A stretch of 64,000 nucleotides of DNA from Roseiarcus sp963832305 (GTDB lineage: Bacteria > Pseudomonadota > Alphaproteobacteria > Rhizobiales > Beijerinckiaceae): positions 1 to 64,000 of the forward strand of contig CAWHTU010000018.1 in the NCBI GenBank assembly GCA_963832305.1, given 5' to 3'. Each line of letters opens with the position of its first letter. Positions within the stretch are counted from its first letter, which is position 1. The translations under genes and the position numbers were made by a program. Of this stretch, positions 26,739 to 35,104 are shown one piece after another. A model generated the notes under the pieces. It ran no database searches. It was not told the origin of the DNA and saw nothing but the letters and a program-made list of their open reading frames with translations.

Positions 26739-27362
26739 ATGGCGCGGCGGAAGCCGAGACCGACTATCCGCGAGGAGAACGAACGCGCGCTTTTGGAAGC
26801 CGCCGAATGGATCTTCGCCGAGGAGGGATTCGCCGGCGCTACGACGGCAGCGATCGCGCGGCGCGCCGGCGTGCCGAAAGCCAACCTTCATTACTACTTT
26901 CCGACGAAGGAGCGGCTCTATCGCTCGGTGATCGAGCGGGTACTGACCGCCTGGCTCGCCGCTGCCTCGTCATTCGATACAAGCGACGACCCGAGGGTCG
27001 CGCTCGCCGCCTATATCGGCGCGAAAATGGATCTCGCGCGCGAGATGCCGCTCGGGACCCGCATCTGGTCCGCGGAGATCATGCGCGGCGCACCGATCAT
27101 CCAGGATTTCCTTGATACGACGCTGACTGAATGGGTCGCGTCGCGCGAGCGCGTGGTCCGCCGCTGGATTGCCGCCGGCGAGCTCAAGCCGATCGAGCCC
27201 AGGTTCCTCTTCTTCATGATCTGGGCGACAACCCAGCAATACGCCAACGCCGCGCATGAGATCGCGACCCTGAACGGCGGCGCCCCGCTCGACGATAACG
27301 CCTTCGAGCGCGCAAAAGCGGAGACGATCGAGATCATCCTGCGTGGAGTGGCGGCGGAGTAG
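26739..27362 (+). CDS. rutR: RutR-like TetR-family transcriptional regulator
   Basis: 207 residues. The N-terminal TetR DNA-binding domain reads ERALLEAAEWIFAEEGFAGA with the HTH TTAAIARRAGVPKANLHYYF, the classical TetR pattern. The C-terminal part (SAEIMRGAPIIQDFL and WATTQQYANAAHEI) resembles RutR, the uracil-responsive regulator. Divergent from the pyrimidine operon, with the palindromic RutR box between them. The ATG at 26739 is chosen over an upstream open stretch because the HTH begins right after it. Confidence 0.8.
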   Translation: MARRKPRPTIREENERALLEAAEWIFAEEGFAGATTAAIARRAGVPKANLHYYFPTKERLYRSVIERVLTAWLAAASSFDTSDDPRVALAAYIGAKMDLAREMPLGTRIWSAEIMRGAPIIQDFLDTTLTEWVASRERVVRRWIAAGELKPIEPRFLFFMIWATTQQYANAAHEIATLNGGAPLDDNAFERAKAETIEIILRGVAAE

Positions 27363-27440
27363 GGCGCGAATGTTGGGTTAGAGCCACGCGAAGGCTCCCG
27401 ACGCCGCGCGCAGGATTTGCGCGACACCGCCACGCGCGGT

Positions 27441-27505
27441 TGTGACAAGTTCGCAACAGGCGAAAAAAAGACCAAAGGACGGTCGAATTAGCGCTCGATT
27501 GTGGC
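27441..27505 (+). promoter_or_regulatory. Conserved 65-bp upstream block, porin 1
   Basis: Aligns without gaps to 34777-34841 ahead of the second porin, about 45 of 65 positions identical. The core words are GCAACAG, GAAAAAAAG and GACGG..AATTAG. It is likely a shared regulatory or promoter region 143 bases before the first porin start. The rest of the 285-base gap is AT-richer and has no gene. Confidence 0.6.
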
Positions 27506-27647
27506 TTTTGCCCGAGTAAGGTAATATCTATAAAGTTGATATAAGATGTCTATATTATGGGCTACAGGCGCCGGTAAGCGAAGGGCAATCCATGGACTTC
27601 ACACGCGCCGAGCGCCGGTTTCGGCCAGGCGCGCAATGGGGTGGCTT

Positions 27648-29219
27648 ATGAATAAACTCGTTCTCGCCCTGACGATTGCGATCAGCGCGGTCGCCGGGGC
27701 TCACGCCGCGGACCTGCCGACAAGCAAGGAAGTCCCGCCTGCGACGGCAAACTGCTTTTCCAGCTTGTGGGCGGTTCTGAATTCGACCGCAGGTGATTGC
27801 CCGCTCACCTATGGGCCGTTGACGCTGTACGCGACCCTCGACACCGGCTTCGGCTATAACACCAATGGGGCCAACTGGAATCCGGCTTATGCGAACGGCG
27901 TCGCGAGCGGCATCAGCAAACAGGGCTACGGGCCGAAATGGCAACAGGTCCCGAACGGCATCAACCAGTCGGTTGTTGGCCTCAAGGTGAGCCAGCCGAT
28001 CGGCTGGGGCTGGTCGATTGTCGGCACTGTGGAAACCGCGGCCGATCCGTATTCGCTTTGGATCGCGAACGGCCAACGCTCGCAAGTCATGAACAACGGC
28101 AAGGGCCTTCTTCAACAGAACTATAACAGCAACTCGAGCCGCTCGGGCCAATGGGACAATTCGCAAGGCTTCGTCGGCCTCAGCAACAACACCTATGGAA
28201 CACTGGTCTTCGGCCGCGTGAACTCGCTCGGGCTCGATGGCCTCATCTCCTACGATCCGATGGGCAGCGCCTATGCGTTTTCGGCGTTTGGCTTTTCGGG
28301 CCAGTACGCCGGCTTCGGCGACACCGAGATCGGACGCTCGAACACCGCGCTCAAATATCGCGGGCAGTTCGCGAATTTCCGGGTGGCTGCACTCGCGCAG
28401 ATCGGCGGCTATAACCAGGGCAACGGCACGACTCAGCTCTGGCAGGGTCAGATCGGCGCAGATTTCAACGTCTTCGGAGGCAAGCTCTCGCTCGACGCCA
28501 TCGGCAACTACACCCAGAACGCGGTCAGCACCTCGACCTTCACCGGGACTTGCTCGGTCATCAAATCGGGCCCGTTCAAGGGGCAGCCGGCTTGCACCTC
28601 GGGCATTCCGCATTTCTACAGCACCGATGATCTGAGGGCGACGCTGTCAAACAACAGCGGCACTTGGCTGCTCGCCAAGTACAGATTGCCGCAGCTTCCG
28701 CTGACCGTCTCTGGCGGCTGGGGCTGGTGGCGGCAGGCCAACCCCAGCGATGACTATCTGAACGGATTCCAGACCATCGGCGGCTACAATGTCCCCGCCA
28801 CGATCACCGGAAACAAGCTGTTTCCCACGGTTTGGGCAATCTCGAACGCCTACAACGTCAACCGCATTTACAAAATGTTCTTTATTGGCGGGAAATTTGA
28901 GGTCACTGACCAGATCGATGTCGCGGCGGCCTATTATTACGGCGAGCAGAACAACTACAATTCCTCGACCACCCCCTGCGCCTACGCGAACACCACCTTC
29001 CTCCAGCCCAATGGCCACGCCTTCGTGGTCTCCCGCATAAGCAATAGCGCCTGCGCAGGCTCGACCGACTTCCTGTCGTTCATCATCGACTACCGACCCG
29101 TCAAGCGCGTCGATCTCTACGCTGGTGTGATGCTCTCGAACGTGTATGCGGGCCTTGCAAACGGATATCCGGCCACCCAGAGCATCGCCCCGACCGCCGG
29201 CATCCGCGTCAAGTTCTGA
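27648..29219 (+). CDS. Outer-membrane porin (Bradyrhizobiaceae type)
   Basis: 523 residues. Signal peptide MNKLVLALTIAISAVAGAHA, then ADLPTSKEVPPATANCF. The mature protein is rich in alternating hydrophobic strands with Tyr/Asn-rich loops, contains WDNSQGFVGLSNNTYGTL and ends IDYRPVKRVDLYAGVMLSNV with a C-terminal F, as required for assembly by BAM. Should form a general diffusion channel. About 60 percent similar by eye to the second porin at 35105. Its upstream block is shared with that gene. Confidence 0.9.
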   Translation: MNKLVLALTIAISAVAGAHAADLPTSKEVPPATANCFSSLWAVLNSTAGDCPLTYGPLTLYATLDTGFGYNTNGANWNPAYANGVASGISKQGYGPKWQQVPNGINQSVVGLKVSQPIGWGWSIVGTVETAADPYSLWIANGQRSQVMNNGKGLLQQNYNSNSSRSGQWDNSQGFVGLSNNTYGTLVFGRVNSLGLDGLISYDPMGSAYAFSAFGFSGQYAGFGDTEIGRSNTALKYRGQFANFRVAALAQIGGYNQGNGTTQLWQGQIGADFNVFGGKLSLDAIGNYTQNAVSTSTFTGTCSVIKSGPFKGQPACTSGIPHFYSTDDLRATLSNNSGTWLLAKYRLPQLPLTVSGGWGWWRQANPSDDYLNGFQTIGGYNVPATITGNKLFPTVWAISNAYNVNRIYKMFFIGGKFEVTDQIDVAAAYYYGEQNNYNSSTTPCAYANTTFLQPNGHAFVVSRISNSACAGSTDFLSFIIDYRPVKRVDLYAGVMLSNVYAGLANGYPATQSIAPTAGIRVKF

Positions 29220-29309
29220 CCGAAGCAGAGAACAGCTCTGCGCGACGGCCTGCGAACTACCGTGGCCGTGGCGGGCGAGCCGTCTTGGGCGCTCGTTTTG
29301 ATCGCGACC

Positions 29310-29612
29310 TCAGTTGCTGTCGACGCAACCCCACACAACGCAGTCGTTCGGGTTCCGGCTCAGCCCGTCAGTCTCGTGGAAGTTGTACGGATATGGCTGC
29401 GGCTGAGCAGACGGGAATACCGTCGGCCGTTCCGGAAATGTCGCGGGGAAGGCAGCGGCATTTTTATTGGCAAGGGGCAAATGGCGCCGAACGTGGCGTC
29501 CAGTATTCCGCGAAACGGTTGCAGACGCGTGGCTCAAGCTCGTGCACAGGAGTGCAAGTGCAATCAAAGCAAATATTCTCGTTGCCATCGGCCTTCGCAT
29601 AACAATCTTCAT
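29310..29612 (-). CDS. Small secreted protein with C-terminal Cys pair
   Basis: 100 residues. A hydrophobic signal segment (IFALIALALLCTSLSHASA) is followed by a Pro/Phe-rich part and the C-terminal NPNDCVVWGCVDSN with two cysteines, which could form a disulfide. Resembles small exported proteins of unknown function in Rhizobiales with the GLSRNPxDC ending. Alternative ATGs at 29600 and 29588 would still leave a signal peptide. Convergent with the first porin. Confidence 0.6.
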   Translation of the reverse strand: MKIVMRRPMATRIFALIALALLCTSLSHASATVSRNTGRHVRRHLPLANKNAAAFPATFPERPTVFPSAQPQPYPYNFHETDGLSRNPNDCVVWGCVDSN

Positions 29613-29879
29613 GATAGCGAAAACTTCGCTAGCTCAATCACTCAGACTTCACAATTGGCAGACGAACAGGGCCGTATATTGTCATCTTTGTAAATTAAAA
29701 TTTATACCAAGTAGTTTCTAAATGATAACTGCTGACCAAGTCGCGACACCCGATGGGCCCGTCGCGGCGGCAGGAACCGGCGCACGCCAGCCCGGCCGTC
29801 TCGCTGATTGGTCTCATCCACAGGCGGAATCATTCAGCCAGACATGGCGCAAAGCGGGGCTTGATGCCCGGGTCGAGCG

Positions 29880-30195
29880 GGCCGACCCGCCATACCTGAA
29901 TGTCTTCTTCGCTGGGGCCAAATACGCGATCAATCCCAGCTCGACGCGACCGCCGCCTTTTATTACCTTGAGCAAACAATTACTCGACCACGCCCTGCAC
30001 GGAGCCGGCATTCACACGAGCGGCGGCTCTTGCTCCCGGGGCGTAGGACGCCGTTTCGTTTCTGATCGACTATCGACCGGTGAAGCGCGTCGACTTTTAT
30101 GCCGGTCTGATGGTTTCAAACGTCTACGGGGGTTTGGCGAGCGGTTTCCAGCAGGTCCGGGCGATCAATCCGACGGCCGGCCTGCACAAGGCGCG
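29880..30195 (+). pseudogene. 3' fragment of a third porin gene
   Basis: Homology to the two intact porins survives in pieces: LNVFFAGAKYAINP, then in another frame QLDATAAFYYLEQ, then after an in-frame stop DAVSFLIDYRPVKRVDFYAG and SNVYGGLASGF..VRAINPTAGL. Compare the second porin's NVFFIGGKYAVTP, QIDVAAAYYYLEQ, and SFLIDYRPVKRMDLYAG. The first two thirds of the gene are absent, frame changes and a stop interrupt the rest, and the conserved terminal VKF is lost. Dead copy. Confidence 0.85.
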
Positions 30196-30205
30196 CCAAC
30201 TTCCT

Positions 30206-30631
30206 TCATTCGGGCACTGGATGCTCCCTACCGTTCCGCGGCAGGCCCTCGGCGCAAAAGTCCGTGCCTGCCGTGGCGCGCCAGAACGATCGCACTCCCG
30301 GCTCGGGAACCGGGCGGGGGGCGCGGCGGGCGCAGTTTCCCGCCCGCGCCCACCAGGCCATTGGCATGTCGCGGCGGTTGACGGGATTGAGTCCGCTCTC
30401 CGGCCGGCGCCAGTAGACGCAGTCAGCGCAGTGCGAGCCGATCGACGTCGGCTCGGCGGCGACGCCTTCGCCGCACCACTGCCAATAATGCGTCTGCGGA
30501 AAATGAGCGGGTTCATCTGGATGGATCGACGCTTCCGGCGCGTGTCGCGCACAGAGGCCCTCGTGCTCTCTGAGCTTGCGCCAATAAGCGCAGGCCGCGC
30601 AATTGGCGGGCCTGGCCATTCTATCACTCAT
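30206..30631 (-). CDS. Cys-rich conserved protein with repeated putative metal-binding motif
   Basis: 141 residues. Two related halves: CAACAYWRKLREHEGLCARHAP near the start and CADCVYWRRPESG...GNCARRAPRP in the middle, each with CxxC-x-YW and a later Cys. PTHYWQWCGEG and the end TDFCAEGLP supply more Cys. This spacing suggests zinc or Fe-S binding. No signal peptide. The ATG at 30631 has an AGGGGAG site upstream. The 3' end runs close to the porin fragment. Function unknown. Confidence 0.65.
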   Translation of the reverse strand: MSDRMARPANCAACAYWRKLREHEGLCARHAPEASIHPDEPAHFPQTHYWQWCGEGVAAEPTSIGSHCADCVYWRRPESGLNPVNRRDMPMAWWARAGNCARRAPRPVPEPGVRSFWRATAGTDFCAEGLPRNGREHPVPE

Positions 30632-30974
30632 CGTCTGCTCCCCTTGGCTGGCCGCTCGCGCCGACCAAGATGGCACAAAACCGGCCTTGGCGCGCAATTG
30701 CCTCGCAGCAGTCGATTCGATCTCTTCCTCGCAGGTAATCGACGTTCGGTCCGGTACTGAATGGGAGGGTAGGTACGCCATGTCAGGAGGAAGGGGACTT
30801 GGGCAACTAAGTTGTGGAGCGATCCCAGGATTTCCAGAGGAACAGAAGCAGCGAAACCGTGACAAGCGCTAATCCAATATAAGGCATGGGATCGATCACA
30901 CCATTTTGTCGCCGCCGCCGATTTGTCGCCAAGCGGCTCGATGATCCAAACGCGGGCGCTCCCGCGTCACCGGT
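30632..30974. other. Intergenic stretch with half of an 18-bp direct repeat
   Basis: About 340 bases without a supported gene. 30915-30932 (CCGCCGATTTGTCGCCAA) recurs exactly at 34621-34638, on the far side of the RND and two-component remnants. Nothing else is recognisable. Confidence 0.5.
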
Positions 30975-31235
30975 TCATTCGGCTAAATACGGCGCAAAGC
31001 CGGGTTTAGCGCGCGGTGCGGGCGGCGCCGACCAGCCGCCGCGCAGCGCGAGCATCAGGCCGACGGCTGCCTGTTGGCGGTGTGCAGCACGATCGCCACG
31101 CGCTCCGTTTCCAGTGCGGCGCTTTGCGCCGTCACCACCTCGAGATATGACGAGGCGTCATCACGGTAGAAAGTCAAAGACAGGTCGGCCGCCTTACGCG
31201 CCGCGACGGCCGCGGGAGGCTCGGGAAGATGCCTT
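30975..31235 (-). pseudogene. 3' remnant of an outer-membrane efflux factor (NodT/TolC family)
   Basis: The frame RKAADLSLTFYRDDASSYLE, VVTAQSAALETERVAIVL and HTANRQ matches the C-terminal helical region of NodT-type outer-membrane factors; a one-base shift then gives AAVGLMLALRGGW, the usual family ending. It starts just where the RND homology stops, so an internal deletion joined the two genes. N-terminal 300-plus residues including the lipobox are missing. Confidence 0.75.
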
Positions 31236-32138
31236 GACGCCGTTTATGACGTCAAGCGTCGACGCCCGCCCGGTCTTAAGGATCGTCATCAATGCTGCGC
31301 TGGAGCCGTCAACGCGAACCATGTTGATCTGCGGCGGAGCGCCAGAATGGGCGTAGGCGACGTCGCGGAGGAAAATCGTAGTCCCGTCGACGACGCGAAT
31401 GGGCGCATCGTTGAGTTCGGCGAGCCGGGTTGGCGAACCATTGAGCGACACCACGTATTCGAAGTCGCCGATCTTCTCCGTGCCGACAGGGGTGACAATG
31501 TTCTGCTGGCCGATCGCGTTGACGACGTCTTGTGCGGATAGCCCGTAGGCTTGCAGCTTTTGCTGATCGATATCGACTTGAACCTGCAAAATCTTGCCGC
31601 CATAGGGCGACGGAATCGCGGTGCCAGCGACGGAGGACAGCTGGGGCCGGATGAAATTCTGTCCCAAGTCGAAGAGCTGCGCCTGCGAGAGTGTTTTGCT
31701 CGACAGAGCCAGCTGGATCACGGGCACGCTCGAGGCGTTGAAGCTAAGCACGAAAGGGGGCGTGATTCCTGGCGGCAAGTATTTGAGCACTGTCTGAGAG
31801 GCCGCGGTGGTCTGAGCGAGCGCGCCGTTGATGTTTACGCCAGGTTGGAAAAAAACCTTCACGATCCCGTAGCGCGGCAGAGACTGCGATTCGATATGCT
31901 CGATGTCGTTGACCTGGCTGCTGAGGGTGCGCTCGTAGTAGTAGATCACCCGTTTCGACATGTCGTCAGCGGGCAACCCGTCGTACGTCCAGACCACGGC
32001 GACGACGGGAATGCCGATGTTGGGGAAAATGTCGGTCGGCGTCTTGATCGCGGCCGTCACGCCGAAGATGACGATGAGCATCGCCATGACGACGAAGGTG
32101 TAAGGTTTGCCGAGGGCGACGCGGACGATGGCGAGCAT
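31194..32138 (-). pseudogene. Truncated RND efflux permease (N-terminal third)
   Basis: 314 residues against more than 1000 in the family. The first membrane helix (FVVMAMLIVIFGVTAAI), DIFPNIGIPVVAVVWTYDGL and the porter subdomain up to LDVINGVK are well conserved, then the sequence runs into outer-membrane factor DNA in a different frame. Membrane helices 2-12 with the proton relay residues are lost, so no transport is possible. Reading frame is otherwise clean, which suggests a recent deletion. Follows the two-component genes, which probably once regulated it. Confidence 0.85.
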
Positions 32139-32304
32139 TGGTCACTTCCGATGGCGCACAGACCTCGGCCAACGCGCACAAAAGACCTTCGTGGCAAACT
32201 CCGTCCGCCGCGCCAGCCTCCGGAAATTTTCATAACCCCCCGGGCATCCTCCACCATATTAAATTATATTTTCTGTGGAACCGGCACGTCCGGACCGGCG
32301 TCCT

Positions 32305-33696
32305 TCATGCCTCTTCCCGCTCCAGCGTCGCGGACGCTGGCGAAGGCGCCGCGGCACGCAATTCGAAGCGCGCGCCTGGGTTGTTGTCTTCGACCGCCAG
32401 TTTGAAGCCATGCAGATTCACAATCGTCTCGGCGATGCTGAGACCGAGCCCGTGTCCCGACGATTTGCCGCTGAGCTCGCCGCGGTAGAATCGGTCGAAT
32501 ATCTTTGTCCGCTCCTGCGCCGGGACGCCGATGCCGGTATCGCTCACGAGCACGAACGGCCGCCCCTCGACCATCCGCGCCTCGATGCGGACCGCGCCGC
32601 CGTCCGGCGTAAACTTGATCGCGTTGTCGACTAGGTTCGAGAGGGCTTCGCGCATGAGATCCTGGTCGCCGCGAATCGGAACCGGCCGTTCAGCGTCGAC
32701 GATCATCGTCACGCACTTGGATTCAGCGAGCGGCTCATAGAAATCGAGTAGTTGTGCGCAAACCGCCGCGAGATCAAATTCCTTGAATTGCGTCTTGCGC
32801 CCGCGATTTTCGACCGCGGAGATACGCAAGATCGCTGAAATTGTCACGGACACCTTTTCGATTTGGGCGAGGGCGGCATCCATGCCCGCGCGCAAGCTTT
32901 CAATGTCGGCCCCACTGTCGAGCACGCGCTCGATTTTAGCGCGGGCGACGGCCAGCGGAGTGCGCAGATCGTGGGCGATGTTGTCGCCGGCGCTCTTGAG
33001 CTGCTCCAGCAGACGGGCGATTTCATCGAGCATTAGGTTCACGGCGCGTGCGATCTTGTCGATGTCGTTCTCGCCTGCGAACGGCAGGCGCAGATCCAGA
33101 TCGCCATTCATGATCCTGACGATGGCGTCGTGAACGCGCTTGAAGCGTTGCGAGGCGCGGTGCGCAAACCAGGCGCCGATAGCCAGGATCAGCAGGATCG
33201 TGGGCAGAAGCGCGATCGCGAGCGCGCGTAGCAGCGTTTCCTGGAGGTCGTAAGCGTCGCGCAGGCTGCGCCCGAGCAGAAGCACGCCTCCGTCCGCGCG
33301 CCGGCGCGCCACGAAGATGGCCGGGTCTTTGTCGCCACGTGGATCCGGCAGGAGATCTTCCTGGACGACATGCGCTTGGGCGTCGATCGGGATCCGCAGC
33401 CTGACCGGTACGTTTCCGAAAACCAGCCGGCCCCCGGGGTCGATCAGCGCGACAAAATCCAGGCGGCGGATGTCCCGGGTCAGGCGCAGCTCCAGCGCCT
33501 TGCGCAGCTGGGCCTCGCTGTCGTCTTCGCTCTTCGCCGCCTCGTCGACCAGGATTGCGCCGACCCGCTCCATGTCAGCGCGGGACACTTGCAGATAGAT
33601 GAAAGCGAAGGCTGTGGCCGTCGCTATGGAGATCGCCAGACAGAACCCCAGCGCGAGGCGAAACGCCTGCGCCTTGAAGACCTCAGAGATCCGCAT
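32305..33696 (-). CDS. Sensor histidine kinase (HisKA type) of a decayed two-component/RND system
   Basis: 463 residues. Membrane helices at about 13-36 and 150-175 bracket a periplasmic sensor region. HAMP follows, then the H-box DNIAHDLRTPLAVA, N-box LSNLVDNAIKFTP, G1 VSDTGIGVP and G2 GHGLGLSIAE. All catalytic motifs are intact. The start ATG at 33696 overlaps the end of the response regulator by 14 bases. Its partner regulator is frameshifted and the neighbouring pump is truncated, so it is probably an orphan or has begun to decay. Confidence 0.88.
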   Translation of the reverse strand: MRISEVFKAQAFRLALGFCLAISIATATAFAFIYLQVSRADMERVGAILVDEAAKSEDDSEAQLRKALELRLTRDIRRLDFVALIDPGGRLVFGNVPVRLRIPIDAQAHVVQEDLLPDPRGDKDPAIFVARRRADGGVLLLGRSLRDAYDLQETLLRALAIALLPTILLILAIGAWFAHRASQRFKRVHDAIVRIMNGDLDLRLPFAGENDIDKIARAVNLMLDEIARLLEQLKSAGDNIAHDLRTPLAVARAKIERVLDSGADIESLRAGMDAALAQIEKVSVTISAILRISAVENRGRKTQFKEFDLAAVCAQLLDFYEPLAESKCVTMIVDAERPVPIRGDQDLMREALSNLVDNAIKFTPDGGAVRIEARMVEGRPFVLVSDTGIGVPAQERTKIFDRFYRGELSGKSSGHGLGLSIAETIVNLHGFKLAVEDNNPGARFELRAAAPSPASATLEREEA

Positions 33697-34360
33697 TGAG
33701 TTTGAAGCCGACGGCGCGGATATTGACGATGAAGCGTCGCGCGCCCGCGGGATCGAGCTTGCGACGCAAGTTGCCGATCTGGACGTCGACAACGTTGGTT
33801 TCCGCCATGAATTTGAAATTCCATACATCTTCGAGCAGCATCGCCCGGGTCACGATCTGGCCGGGCGGCGCATGAAATATTCCAGCAGGGTGAACTCCCG
33901 CGGCAGCAGATCGACTAGCTTTCCGTCGCACCGGACGGTCCGGTCGACGAGATCCATCTCCAGCGCCCCGACCTGCAGTCGCGTGAGCCGCGCATCCCCG
34001 CCGCGGCGCAGGAGCGCATCGACCCGGGCCGTCAGTTCGCGGATGTCGAACGGCTTGGTGAGGTAATCGTCGCCGCCGGCCTTCAATCCGTTGATCCGCT
34101 CGTCGACCGACGATAGTGCGCTGATCACTAGCGCTGGAGTGAGGTTGCCTTCGCCGCGCAGCGTTTCGATAATCGAAAGCCCGTCCTCGTCTGCGCAGCA
34201 TGCGGTCGATGACCAGGACCGCAACTCCCGATCGCGCCGCCCGCAGCGCGTCGTCGACAGTCTCCGAAAGCTGAACCGAATACCCGCTCTCCTCCAGCTG
34301 CGAGGCGAATTTCCTCAGCGAGGTCGCGCTCATCCTCGACCACCAGAATGGGAGATCCCG
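33683..34360 (-). pseudogene. OmpR-family response regulator with three frameshifts
   Basis: Pieces appear in order in alternating frames: LVVEDERDLAEEI; RKFASQLEESGYSVQLSETV to VLVIDRML; then DEDGLSIIETLRGEG to LPREFTLLEYFMRRPA; then GQIVTRAMLLEDVW to the C-terminal wing VNIRAVGFKLNADL. Together they make a full receiver plus winged-helix DNA-binding domain. Frame changes lie near 34310, 34205 and 33868. Each piece is well conserved, so the damage is recent or reflects base-calling errors. Overlaps the kinase gene by 14 bases. Confidence 0.75.
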
Positions 34361-34776
34361 CCGGAGGATCGGCGCTTCGTTCGGCTGGCCTCGTCCCGCC
34401 CTGGAAAAACGACGTGCTCGCTTCTTTTCCGAACGCAATGGTCCCGCCGCCTTCCCACGACGCGCAAAAAACGGCAAATTAGCAATCAGCCCACGTGGAC
34501 AACTCCGCGCCGGCGCCTCCCGCCACTCGGCTTCGAGGACACTCTTTCGCAAAAGCGGTTCGGGTTTGAGCAACTAGAGCCCTTTCGAGCGGTCATTTCT
34601 CAACTGAATTTTTCTTACCTCCGCCGATTTGTCGCCAAACTGTAACATGACGCGCGTAAACAATGCGAACAGACCAATTTCGCCGGGAGCGTGGGAACGA
34701 CTCCCGCGTATCTGCTTGCCGCGGTAAGTATTACTCTCATTTTTTTGCCTATTTGTCAGGCACCGAAAAGATTAGC
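34361..34776. other. Intergenic region upstream of porin 2
   Basis: About 415 bases with no supported gene. It includes the second copy of the 18-bp direct repeat (34621-34638) and several T-rich stretches (for example around 34740). With the conserved block that follows it, the whole gap before porin 2 is about 740 bases, long for this window. Confidence 0.45.
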
Positions 34777-34841
34777 TGTGATCTAATTGCAACAGACTGA
34801 AAAAAGTCAAAAAGACGGTAAAATTAGTGTTTGTCTGTGAC
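34777..34841 (+). promoter_or_regulatory. Conserved 65-bp upstream block, porin 2
   Basis: Counterpart of 27441-27505, with GCAACAG, GAAAAAAG and GACGG..AATTAG in the same spacing. It lies 263 bases before porin 2. Because the surrounding sequences differ, selection rather than simple recent duplication may keep it. Confidence 0.6.
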
Positions 34842-35104
34842 ATCTCCCGCCGCTAGCTTGGCCTTGGCCAACTCTTTCGAGTTGGTCTGAACCGGGTCTT
34901 GAGGCCAGGGGTACGCCGAAATCCAGCGCTGCGGGCTTTGAAGTTCAGCTTCGGCTCTCCGCGCTCACGACTGCGCCGGGGAATCGCTCCGGCGCGCCAG
35001 AGGAATTCGGCGGCCGCGGCAACGTCTCGGAGACTGAGCGATCGAAGGTCTTTAGCGCGGGCCGGCGGGTGTTGCGGTTCCGTCACGGATGGGATGGGGT
35101 TCAG

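Noticed and set aside
34684..34720. EcfG promoter before porin 2
   Set aside because: A GGAAC is present at about 34694, but no GTT follows at 16-18 bases.
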